NCBI GenBank assembly: GCA_030044395.1
Contig: JASHVW010000080.1
Span: forward strand, 1 to 5,920
Source of the DNA: Verrucomicrobiia bacterium
GTDB taxonomy: Bacteria > Verrucomicrobiota > Verrucomicrobiia > Limisphaerales > UBA11358
DNA length: 5,920 nt
Direction of reading: 5' to 3'
Shown: in pieces, positions 1 through 5,278 of the stretch
How the letters are laid out: the number at the start of each line of letters is the position of its first letter
How positions within the stretch are numbered: the first letter of the stretch is position 1
Notes under the pieces: generated by a model
What the model saw: only the letters and a program-made list of their open reading frames with translations
Database searches by the model: none
What the model was told of the DNA's origin: nothing
Translations under genes and position numbers: made by a program

Positions 1-26
1 ACTGGATTATGCGCCGGCGCGGCCCC

Positions 27-329
27 TCAATCCCCGAATAGCTTTTTCAATTCTTCGCGCGCGGCGGCTTCCCGCGGGTTGGACCCGGCTTTCGGTACCC
101 ACTCGCGCACGGCAAAATCAAAATACTCGCAGAAATTTCCAACGTCCTTCTCCAGGACGGGTTCGGCGCGGCGTTCGCGGCATTGGTGGGCGGCGCGCGG
201 ATCGTAATGCGCGCAGTTCAAACAAACGCGCAAATCGGCGCGGCAGTTCATGCAGATTTCGCCGCGGCCAGGCTGTCCCGAAAGGGCCCAGGGCTCGCCG
301 CATTTATGACAATGACGGGGGGAAGGCAT
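27..329 (-). CDS. Small Cys-rich, probable zinc-binding protein of unknown function
   Basis: Complete 100-residue protein, product not recognised. Eight cysteines fall into paired knuckles: C7-x2-C10 and C26-x2-C29 look like one zinc ribbon. C36-x2-C39 followed by H41, H48, C50 and C67 could form a second site. The motif around C36 (CLNCAHYD) and the later NFCEYFDF stretch look like conserved family signatures rather than chance. The C-terminal 25 residues are charged and probably helical. There is no signal peptide or membrane segment, so it should be cytoplasmic. The ATG at 327-329 is chosen because the first CxxC begins six residues later; no Shine-Dalgarno site precedes it, and an array of 7-bp repeats abuts the start instead. 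It diverges from nadD. Zinc binding is inferred from Cys spacing only; nucleic-acid or protein binding is equally possible. Confidence 0.8.
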   Translation of the reverse strand: MPSPRHCHKCGEPWALSGQPGRGEICMNCRADLRVCLNCAHYDPRAAHQCRERRAEPVLEKDVGNFCEYFDFAVREWVPKAGSNPREAAAREELKKLFGD

Positions 330-357
330 TTACGATTTATGATTTACGATCTGCGAT
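330..357 (-). repeat. Heptad repeat array abutting the start of the Cys-rich gene
   Basis: Four consecutive 7-bp units, read on the minus strand toward the gene, follow the consensus ATCRYAA. The unit farthest from the gene (351-357) is ATCGCAG; the next three (344-350, 337-343, 330-336) are ATCGTAA, ATCATAA and ATCGTAA. The last unit ends at the base before the ATG. The leader carries no Shine-Dalgarno motif. Confidence 0.8.
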
Positions 358-379
358 TGAGACTGGCATCATGGTCGCC

Positions 380-407
380 ATCATAAATCATCAATCATAA
401 ATCGCAA
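380..407 (+). repeat. Heptad repeat array abutting the nadD start
   Basis: Four consecutive 7-bp units of the same ATCRYAA type: ATCATAA (380-386), ATCATCA (387-393), ATCATAA (394-400) and ATCGCAA (401-407). The ATG of nadD follows with no gap. The array is the inverted counterpart of the one at 330-357, separated from it by 22 bp of unrelated sequence (358-379). There is no Shine-Dalgarno motif in this leader. Confidence 0.8.
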
Positions 408-980
408 ATGAAACTCGGCCTTTATGGCGGTTCTTTCGATCCGGTGCATTTGGGACATTTGCTCGTGGCCCGGGCGGCCATGGAAGAGCTCGAGTTGGAC
501 CGCCTGTTTTGCATTCCAGCCGCGCAATCGCCCTTCAAGCCCGCAACTGAAATGGCCCCGGCCGAACTACGGGTGAAATTGCTCCGCTTGGCCCTGGCCG
601 GATTGACCCGGTGCGAAATTGACACCCAGGAAATCCGGCGCGGCGGCGTCTCCTATGCCATCGAAACCGTCCGCGACTATGCGATCCGCTTCCCGGGGGC
701 CGGATTGTTTTATCTCATCGGCGCGGACCACGTGCCGAAACTAAATGAATGGCGGGAGGCCGACGCCCTCGCGCATTTGGCCGAATTCGTAGCCGTGCCG
801 CGTCCGGGCGCAATGTCGGCGGCGTTCCCAAATCCATTCCGGGGAAAAATCCTGAAGGGATTTCCCGCGGACATTTCGTCATCCCTCATCCGGGCGCGAG
901 TCAAGGCCGGTTTGCCGGTGGACTCTCTCGTTCCACCGGCGGCGGCCGAAGCCATCCGCAACAATCGGCTTTATCTTTGA
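408..980 (+). CDS. nadD: Nicotinate-nucleotide adenylyltransferase (NadD)
   Basis: Transfers AMP from ATP to nicotinate mononucleotide, giving deamido-NAD and pyrophosphate, in cytoplasmic NAD synthesis. The 190-residue length is normal for the family. The N-terminal nucleotidyltransferase signature GGSFDPVHLGH (residues 7-17) carries the two histidines (H14, H17) of the HxGH ATP-binding motif. Further family landmarks are PFKP (42-45), SYAIETV (82-88), GADHVPKLNEW (105-115) and the C-terminal ISSSLIR (156-162), matching the usual ISSTxIR. The ATG at 408 leaves the six residues expected before the GG of the first motif. No Shine-Dalgarno site is present; the start directly follows an array of 7-bp repeats. 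rsfS begins 26 bp downstream, the usual nadD-rsfS order, so the two are probably co-transcribed. Confidence 0.97.
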   Translation: MKLGLYGGSFDPVHLGHLLVARAAMEELELDRLFCIPAAQSPFKPATEMAPAELRVKLLRLALAGLTRCEIDTQEIRRGGVSYAIETVRDYAIRFPGAGLFYLIGADHVPKLNEWREADALAHLAEFVAVPRPGAMSAAFPNPFRGKILKGFPADISSSLIRARVKAGLPVDSLVPPAAAEAIRNNRLYL

Positions 981-1006
981 GCGCGGACGCTTAAATTCTT
1001 TGGCCG

Positions 1007-1420
1007 ATGGATTCAAAGAAACTTGCCCAGCTTTGCCGCGAATTCGCGGACAATAAAAAGGCGGAAAATGTTGTGGTGCTTGACGTGCGCGATCTGTCTT
1101 CCGTCACGGACTATTTCGTAATTGCTTCTGGAACCAGCGAACCGCATCTGCGCGCGATTGTGGAAGAAATCACCGGCCAGTTGCGCGACCTTTACGAGCT
1201 GCGCCCCGCGCGCCGGGACGGATCGGTGCATGGCGCCTGGGTGGTGCTCGATTTTTTTGACGTGATTGTCCATCTCATGCGCGCCGAGGTGCGCGTGCGT
1301 TACGATTTGGAAGGGCTATGGGGCGATGCTGCACGGGTCAAACCGCGCAAAAATTCAACTGGAAAGACGCAAGGACGCAAACTCAGGGAAATTTCATCCG
1401 AAGGCCGGCTCGTGGATTAG
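1007..1420 (+). CDS. rsfS: Ribosomal silencing factor RsfS
   Basis: RsfS (formerly Iojap/YbeB) binds uL14 on the large ribosomal subunit and blocks subunit joining, lowering translation in starvation. The core is recognisable: NVVVLDVRDLSSVTDYFVIASG (residues 21-42, quoted in part as VLDVRDLSSVTDYFVIASG) and VVLDFFDVIVHLMRAEVRVR (79-98), then YDLEGLWGDA (99-108). After this, about 29 mostly basic and polar residues extend beyond the usual family end, giving 137 residues. The start at 1007 places the conserved region at the expected distance; no clear Shine-Dalgarno site precedes it, and translation may follow from nadD 26 bp upstream. Its TAG stop overlaps the stop of the convergent PUR-domain gene by 4 bp, so no terminator fits between them. 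Confidence 0.95.
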   Translation: MDSKKLAQLCREFADNKKAENVVVLDVRDLSSVTDYFVIASGTSEPHLRAIVEEITGQLRDLYELRPARRDGSVHGAWVVLDFFDVIVHLMRAEVRVRYDLEGLWGDAARVKPRKNSTGKTQGRKLREISSEGRLVD

Positions 1421-1716
1421 GCTGGCTCCTTCTTCTCCGGTATTTCACCGGCGGCTTTCACCATCTCATCCACTATCCGTTTGAAATCCGCAAGCCCGGT
1501 CGAAGGAACAATGATGTTGTCCCGCCGTCCGCCGACGTCTTCGGTGATGCGAAGGAACCGTCCGCGTGGATTCTCCTTGAGCGTGAACATAAAACTCTTG
1601 CGCTCGATTTGAATGCGCTCGCTTTTCAGCGTGTCTTCCTGAACCGGCGGTTTCGGCTGGCTGTAACCCTGGTATGGCCGCCGCCCGAATGGTGATGGTC
1701 GTTCGTTTGAGATCAT
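1417..1716 (-). CDS. PUR-domain (DUF3276-type) nucleic-acid-binding protein
   Basis: A 99-residue protein. Residues 30-85 match the bacterial PUR-alpha-like repeat (DUF3276 family). Typical elements are the strand ERIQIERKSFMFTLKEN (33-49), then GRFLRITEDVGGRRDNIIVP (52-71), and a helix beginning STGLADF (72-78). Bacterial single-PUR proteins such as BpuR of Borrelia dimerise and bind single-stranded DNA or RNA, and BpuR regulates gene expression. A similar role here is inferred. The first 29 residues are Pro, Arg, Tyr and Gln rich and probably disordered. The ATG at 1714-1716 is supported by an AGGAAG site six bases upstream. Its TAA stop overlaps the rsfS stop by 4 bp. A promoter-like TTGACA and an inverted repeat lie upstream. 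Confidence 0.88.
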   Translation of the reverse strand: MISNERPSPFGRRPYQGYSQPKPPVQEDTLKSERIQIERKSFMFTLKENPRGRFLRITEDVGGRRDNIIVPSTGLADFKRIVDEMVKAAGEIPEKKEPA

Positions 1717-1722
1717 ATTCCA

Positions 1723-1728
1723 CTTCCT
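1723..1728 (-). promoter_or_regulatory. Shine-Dalgarno site of the PUR-domain gene
   Basis: AGGAAG on the minus strand, six bases before the ATG at 1714-1716. It fixes the start of the PUR-domain gene and is one of few clear ribosome-binding sites in the window. Confidence 0.7.
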
Positions 1729-1750
1729 GCTGACGTCGCCCCGGATAGGC

Positions 1751-1783
1751 GCTAATCAAGCTTCTCTAAAAAATCGGATTAGC
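1751..1783. repeat. Inverted repeat in the PUR-gene upstream region
   Basis: GCTAATC at 1751-1757 is repeated inverted as GATTAGC at 1777-1783, with 19 bp between. The arms flank and partly overlap the candidate promoter of the PUR-domain gene, so the repeat could be an operator or a 5' leader hairpin. Seven-base arms can arise by chance. Confidence 0.45.
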
Positions 1784-1798
1784 ACCCGTTTTTGTCAA
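1770..1798 (-). promoter_or_regulatory. Candidate sigma70 promoter of the PUR-domain gene
   Basis: A consensus -35 box TTGACA lies at 1793-1798 on the minus strand. Seventeen bases on, the -10 position reads GATTTT (1770-1775), only three of six matches to TATAAT. Transcription would begin near 1763, leaving a leader of about 45 bases. The -35 is strong and the -10 weak, so this is a suggestion. Confidence 0.4.
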
Positions 1799-1806
1799 CT
1801 AAATTA

Positions 1807-1840
1807 TTCCGGCCGGCGCCCTGTCATTGCGAGGCCGGAA
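1807..1840 (-). terminator. Hairpin after the PIN-PhoH gene, possible terminator
   Basis: TTCCGGCC and GGCCGGAA form a perfect 8-bp stem (1807-1814 with 1833-1840) around an 18-base loop, starting 22 bp after the stop of the PhoH gene. On the minus strand the stem is followed only by AATAATTT, not a proper T-run, so termination would be weak. The loop contains TGTCATTGCGA, a string often met at the edge of dispersed palindromic repeats in bacteria; it may be a repeat remnant instead. Confidence 0.35.
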
Positions 1841-1862
1841 ACCGCCGTTTGTTCCAGCCACC

Positions 1863-3176
1863 TTATAAAATGTTTGCCGCCAGTTCCGCCAATTCCGAAC
1901 GCTCGCCCTTTTGCAATTCAACGTGCGCCGCAATCGCCTGGTCCCGAAACCGGCTGACGACATAATTGAACCCGTTCGAGGAGGAATCCACATACGGATT
2001 GTCTATCTGATAGGGATCGCCCGTGAAGACGATCTTCGTGCCGTTGCCTACGCGGGTGATGATCGTCTTGGCTTCCAGCGGCGTGAGATTTTGCGCCTCG
2101 TCAATAATCATGAATTGGTTCGCTATGCTCCGCCCCCGGATGTAACTCAGCGCCTCGACGACGATGCTCCCATTGCGCATCAAATCGGCGCTGCGGCGAT
2201 GGTCGTTGCCCATGTTCAAATCACTCAACATCTCGAGCGCGTCATGGATCGGCTGCATCCACGGCGCCAGCTTTTCCTCGAGGGACCCCGGCAGAAATCC
2301 CAGCTCCTTGCCCATCGAGATCGTCGGGCGCGCAACCACCAAACGCCGAAATTCGCGATCGTTCACCACGCGTTTCAATCCCGCCGCCATGGCAAGAAGG
2401 GTCTTCCCCGTCCCCGCCTTGCCCATCAGCGTCACCAGCTTCACGCGGTCGTCCAACAGGGCGTCAAACGCGAAATGCTGCTCCCGGTTGCGCGGCTTGA
2501 TGCCCCACACTCCTTCCCGCGAATCAACGATCGGTACCAGCTTCGTGCCCGTCCCATCCACTTTCGTCAACAGCGCCTTCTTGGAGTTCGCTTCGTCGGT
2601 CAGCGTGCAATACTCGTTCGGAAAATACTTCCTGCCGCCGTTCAATTCCAATTCATCATCCGCCCGAAACCCCGCCAGCTTGTCCGAACTCACCGGCATT
2701 TCGGTCATCCCCGTGTAAAGATCCCTGATGAACACCCGGTCGGTCTCGTAATCTTCGGCGGACAATCCAAGAGCGTCGGCCTTGATGCGCAGGTTGATGT
2801 CCTTGGATACCAAAATGGTCGGATTTTTCGGCTGCGATTTTTGCACGCTCGCGGCCAGCGAAAGGATCCGATTGTCCACCGAATCGCTCGCCAGGACAGC
2901 ATGGCCGTTTCGTTCCGCGCCGTTCTTGTGGAAAATGATTTTCAATTGCCCGCCATTGGGCAGTCTCACGCCCTCGCTTAAATGGCCTTCGCCCCGGAAA
3001 CCATCGAGCATCCGCGAAACCTGCCGGGCGTTCTGGCCCAACTCCGAGGATTCCCGCTTGAATCGGTCCATTTCCTCGATGACCTCAATGGGAATGACCA
3101 CTTGGTTGTCTTCAAAACTTAAAAGCGAATTGGGATCGTGCAAGAGCACGTTGGTGTCGATGATGTAGTTTTTCAC
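1863..3176 (-). CDS. PIN-PhoH fusion ATPase (PhoH2/YlaK type)
   Basis: A 437-residue two-domain protein. The N-terminal PIN nuclease domain (about 1-145) opens with YIIDTNVLLHDP and has the expected acidic set: D7, E35, D101 and D126 (in VSKDINLR). The PhoH ATPase domain (about 230-437) has Walker A GKAGTGKT (252-259), RPTISMGKELGFLPG (283-297), Walker B IIDEAQN (357-363) and TGDPYQID (385-392). In mycobacterial PhoH2 this arrangement gives an ATP-dependent RNA unwinding and cutting enzyme; the same activity is inferred here, in the cytoplasm. All key residues are intact. The start is GTG (3174-3176), needed because the PIN aspartate is residue 7 and the next Met is residue 36. The GTG overlaps the TGA of the GST-like gene (GTGA) and has no clear Shine-Dalgarno site, so translation is probably coupled. 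Confidence 0.94.
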   Translation of the reverse strand: MKNYIIDTNVLLHDPNSLLSFEDNQVVIPIEVIEEMDRFKRESSELGQNARQVSRMLDGFRGEGHLSEGVRLPNGGQLKIIFHKNGAERNGHAVLASDSVDNRILSLAASVQKSQPKNPTILVSKDINLRIKADALGLSAEDYETDRVFIRDLYTGMTEMPVSSDKLAGFRADDELELNGGRKYFPNEYCTLTDEANSKKALLTKVDGTGTKLVPIVDSREGVWGIKPRNREQHFAFDALLDDRVKLVTLMGKAGTGKTLLAMAAGLKRVVNDREFRRLVVARPTISMGKELGFLPGSLEEKLAPWMQPIHDALEMLSDLNMGNDHRRSADLMRNGSIVVEALSYIRGRSIANQFMIIDEAQNLTPLEAKTIITRVGNGTKIVFTGDPYQIDNPYVDSSSNGFNYVVSRFRDQAIAAHVELQKGERSELAELAANIL

Positions 3177-3838
3177 GCAAAATCAGAGCGTTTGGCGGTT
3201 TTCATGCAGGCATGCCAGCGCCGGATCTCTCTGTGGCTTTTCGGCAACTGGTAATGCCCCGAGTAAAGAAAGTTTTCGATCATCCCGAATAAATCAAAAT
3301 CCACAAAACGCGGGCATTCTTCGAGAATGAAAGGCAGATGCGTCAGCATCATTTCGTACGGCAGCAGCTTTTCTTCCAATTGTTTGAGCAATGCCTTTTG
3401 GCCCCGGCGCCATTGGTCCAGGCAGCCACGCCCAAATTTGCGCTCCTTGAACCGGAGAAATTGTAATCGTTCGTTCGCCGGGATTATTTCCTTCCAATAA
3501 ATGTCGTTGAGCCGAAAGGTCGCACCCTCGATTTCATTCTCAATGTTGCGCCAGAGGATCGATTGCACGTCGCACCAGCGCTCGGGAAACAGGCCCAGGT
3601 CCAACTCCTCGTCCAGGTATTTGGCAATCACCTGCGAATCGTCGCTCACTTCAAAGATCACATTCCTGCCGTCGCGCAGGATCGGCACCCCGTAATATCG
3701 CTGACGCGTGAGTTTCCAGACAAGCGAACGGTCCTGGTTCGGAATGTTCGTGATTTTGAAAGGAACGGCCGCATATTCCAGAATGCGCCGCTGCACAATG
3801 CAGAACGGACTCCACGGAAACTGAATCAATTCAATCAT
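3173..3838 (-). CDS. Glutathione S-transferase-like protein
   Basis: A 221-residue protein of normal GST length. The N-terminal thioredoxin-fold part (about 1-78) has an active-site motif WSPFC (9-13), with Ser at the position of the first Cys in CPFC enzymes. It also has a cis-proline motif GVPIL (50-54) and the glutathione-contact region EVSDDSQVIAKYLDE (63-77). A helical C-terminal domain follows (about 88-221), including the VDFDLFGMIEN stretch (179-189), at the place of the conserved Asp near the GST folding motif. It probably binds a thiol such as glutathione; the substrate is unknown, and a structural or regulatory GST-fold role is possible. The ATG at 3836-3838 leaves a normal beta-strand start (MIELIQFPWSPFC). 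No strong Shine-Dalgarno site is present. Its stop overlaps the start of the PIN-PhoH gene by 4 bp. Confidence 0.82.
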   Translation of the reverse strand: MIELIQFPWSPFCIVQRRILEYAAVPFKITNIPNQDRSLVWKLTRQRYYGVPILRDGRNVIFEVSDDSQVIAKYLDEELDLGLFPERWCDVQSILWRNIENEIEGATFRLNDIYWKEIIPANERLQFLRFKERKFGRGCLDQWRRGQKALLKQLEEKLLPYEMMLTHLPFILEECPRFVDFDLFGMIENFLYSGHYQLPKSHREIRRWHACMKTAKRSDFA

Positions 3839-3900
3839 GTCAAATTTCGCTGGCCGATGGACGAACTTTAATCACGAATTTTCTCATGACAAGCCCAAAC

Positions 3901-3931
3901 ATTATGCTACACAAAATTGTAACAGAGTAAA
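3901..3931 (-). promoter_or_regulatory. Candidate promoter of the GST-like/PhoH unit
   Basis: On the minus strand a -10 like CATAAT (3901-3906, five of six matches) is preceded after 19 bp by TTTACT (3926-3931, four of six to TTGACA). The spacer is longer than ideal. Transcription would start near 3894 and leave a leader of about 55 bases before the GST-like gene. Confidence 0.4.
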
Positions 3932-3979
3932 GTCCGCCGCGACGCCCCTCCGTGTCCTGAATTTTTTTCCAACAACCCC

Positions 3980-4008
3980 TTTACACAATTTTTTTTCGGC
4001 GTTACAGT
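3980..4008 (+). promoter_or_regulatory. Candidate promoter of the coiled-coil gene, possibly leaderless
   Basis: TTTACA (3980-3985, five of six to TTGACA) and TACAGT (4003-4008, four of six to TATAAT) stand 17 bp apart, with a T-run in the spacer. The predicted transcription start, about seven bases after the -10, coincides with the ATG at 4015, so the mRNA could be leaderless. The absence of any Shine-Dalgarno site before that ATG agrees with this. Confidence 0.42.
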
Positions 4009-4014
4009 CGGTTT

Positions 4015-4698
4015 ATGGCTGCCGAATACGACGCAACCGAATTCATTGATACCGATTTTGAAGCGCACAAGACGCCCAAAGCGTCCTTTGCCGCGGCCTC
4101 CGCCTCCGGCCCGCTCCGCGCGCCCACTCGCGAGGAGGTGGACCGCAAGGTGGTCGAGGCACAGCAAAAACTCGCCGAGCTTAAGCGCGCGCAGGAGGAC
4201 CTCGAACGCGAACGCGCCACCCTCGAAGAATTGCGCCGCCGCCAGCTCGAATTCCAAAACGGCCGCCAGGAAATGGTCAATCATTTGACGCGCGGTCTCG
4301 GCCTCCTCGAGGAAGCGGAATTCAATTCCCGCCGCGAAGCTGAACAAATGCTGAGGACCATCTCCGATTTCCGCGACGCCCTGGGAAAAATCCAGGGCAT
4401 CCACGACGAAACCTGGTCAAAGGAAAATTTCCAGATGGAGCTCACCCGCGCCCTCACCGTCGTCGAAAACGCCCGGATGGAGTGGAATTCAGCGCGGCTC
4501 AAATTGTCCGCGCTCGCCGGCGAAAGCGCACAGCAAAGGACCGAAACCCAGGCCGCGCCCGCCCCCCCGGTTTCGCCGTTTGCCAATCTGAGTTTTGGCG
4601 AGCTGTGCAAGATCGGGCTGGCGATGACATGGCCGCTGCTGCTCGTGGCCCTGGGCGCGCTGGGAGTCTTCGTCGCGATTTTATTGCAGCACCGTTGA
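4015..4698 (+). CDS. Coiled-coil protein with C-terminal membrane anchor, function unknown
   Basis: A 227-residue protein I do not recognise. In order: an acidic, Ala-rich N-terminus (1-36); a strongly charged coiled coil rich in Glu, Arg, Leu and Gln (about 37-90); a second long amphipathic helical region (about 92-172); a Pro/Ala/Gln linker (173-188); and one hydrophobic membrane segment (about 200-224) ending three residues from the C-terminus (QHR). With no signal peptide, it should be tail-anchored with the coiled coil in the cytoplasm. It could be a scaffold or envelope-organising protein, but this is speculation. No Shine-Dalgarno site precedes the ATG. The next gene, 10 bp on, has a similar plan. 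Both contain an ERERA segment encoded by an identical 16-bp string (4203-4218 and 4750-4765). Confidence 0.85.
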   Translation: MAAEYDATEFIDTDFEAHKTPKASFAAASASGPLRAPTREEVDRKVVEAQQKLAELKRAQEDLERERATLEELRRRQLEFQNGRQEMVNHLTRGLGLLEEAEFNSRREAEQMLRTISDFRDALGKIQGIHDETWSKENFQMELTRALTVVENARMEWNSARLKLSALAGESAQQRTETQAAPAPPVSPFANLSFGELCKIGLAMTWPLLLVALGALGVFVAILLQHR

Positions 4699-4700
4699 GG
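4697..4700 (+). promoter_or_regulatory. Shine-Dalgarno site overlapping the upstream stop codon
   Basis: GAGG overlaps the TGA stop of the preceding gene and stands eight bases before the ATG at 4709. Ribosomes ending the first membrane protein would be placed to start the second. Confidence 0.55.
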
Positions 4701-4708
4701 CAGGTTTT

Positions 4709-5233
4709 ATGGCGAAGAAAACGGAGAATAAGGGCATTGACCCCATCGCCGAACGCGAACGCGCCCTCAATGAACAAATCGCCACGCTCCAAGCGCAAAT
4801 CAAACAACTCGACAGCCAGTTGCAGAATTCGCCGGGAAAACCAAAATTGCGCTCCACGGCCATTCCTCACGGCGCAACCATTTCCCGAAAAATCGAACCT
4901 GAGCCGCCACCCCAAAAAACAGCCCCCGGGCCCGTTTTTGAAGAAATCAAGCCGCCGCCGCCCCGGACTGAATTGGAAGCCCCGGAGATGTTCAACGAGT
5001 TGGGCGTGCGCAAATATGATTTGCCGGCGCTCTGGGCACGCCTGCGAAGCCTCTTCACCAGCCCCCCCTCCGGCAACCCGCGTCTCGTCAATTACCTGGC
5101 TGCCGGCGGGGTACAGGGCTTGCGGCCGCTACGCTATGAAACGAGGGTGGCGCGCAACCGCTTCATCGCGTTGGTCATTTTGCTCTTCATCATTTTACTC
5201 GGCGTTATCTCACTTTTTGTAAAATATCGTTGA
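4709..5233 (+). CDS. Second coiled-coil, Pro-rich, tail-anchored protein, function unknown
   Basis: A 174-residue protein I do not recognise. It has a short coiled-coil helix (about 13-40), a low-complexity Pro/Glu/Lys stretch (about 43-92) and a more ordered, probably conserved block (about 93-150) with GVRKYDLPALWARLRSLF (99-116) and VNYLAAGGVQGLRPLRYETR (127-146). A single membrane segment (about 152-170) ends in VKYR. Five arginines in the 16 residues before the segment favour a cytoplasmic N-terminus, again tail-anchored. The ordered block next to the membrane is the likeliest functional part. The ATG is supported by GAGG eight bases upstream. The gene starts 10 bp after a gene of similar architecture, so the products may work together. 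The alkyltransferase gene follows after 45 bp. Confidence 0.85.
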   Translation: MAKKTENKGIDPIAERERALNEQIATLQAQIKQLDSQLQNSPGKPKLRSTAIPHGATISRKIEPEPPPQKTAPGPVFEEIKPPPPRTELEAPEMFNELGVRKYDLPALWARLRSLFTSPPSGNPRLVNYLAAGGVQGLRPLRYETRVARNRFIALVILLFIILLGVISLFVKYR

Positions 5234-5267
5234 ATCGTTACGCAGCCGAACCGTCAAAACGTTGCAT

Positions 5268-5273
5268 AAAGGA
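5268..5273 (+). promoter_or_regulatory. Shine-Dalgarno site of the alkyltransferase gene
   Basis: AAAGGA five bases before the ATG at 5279; it supports that start. Confidence 0.6.
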
Positions 5274-5278
5274 CCAAC

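Noticed and set aside
11..20. Palindrome GCGCCGGCGC just after the Cys-rich gene
   Set aside because: Ten bases of G and C only, no T-run following on either strand, and such strings are common in GC-rich DNA; not enough for a terminator.
327..410. CRISPR-like or transposon-end reading of the repeated region
   Set aside because: Units are 7 bp without spacers, and there is no transposase or target-site duplication; the heptads are contiguous and end at start codons.
1911..2981. Long open plus-strand frame (356 codons) opposite the PIN-PhoH gene
   Set aside because: It is antisense to a gene with intact PIN and Walker motifs; its translation is Arg/His/Gln rich without recognisable motifs, as expected for a frame opposite a GC-rich gene.
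1863..3838. Classical toxin-antitoxin reading of the GST-like/PhoH pair
   Set aside because: The upstream protein is a 221-residue GST fold, not a small antitoxin, and PIN-PhoH proteins are widespread housekeeping-like ATPases; only the coupling is noted.
3837..4049. Plus-strand open frame (70 codons) in the gap between the divergent genes
   Set aside because: No ribosome-binding site, no motif, and it runs into the coiled-coil gene in another frame; the region is better read as promoters.
3907..4404. Minus-strand open frame (165 codons) opposite the first coiled-coil gene
   Set aside because: Phe/Ala/Glu-rich antisense shadow of a coiled-coil coding region; no start signal or family motif.
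4482..5222. Open plus-strand frame (246 codons) spanning the two membrane-protein genes
   Set aside because: Translation is Arg/Pro/Ser rich and crosses the junction of two genes that have sensible architecture and, for the second, a ribosome-binding site.
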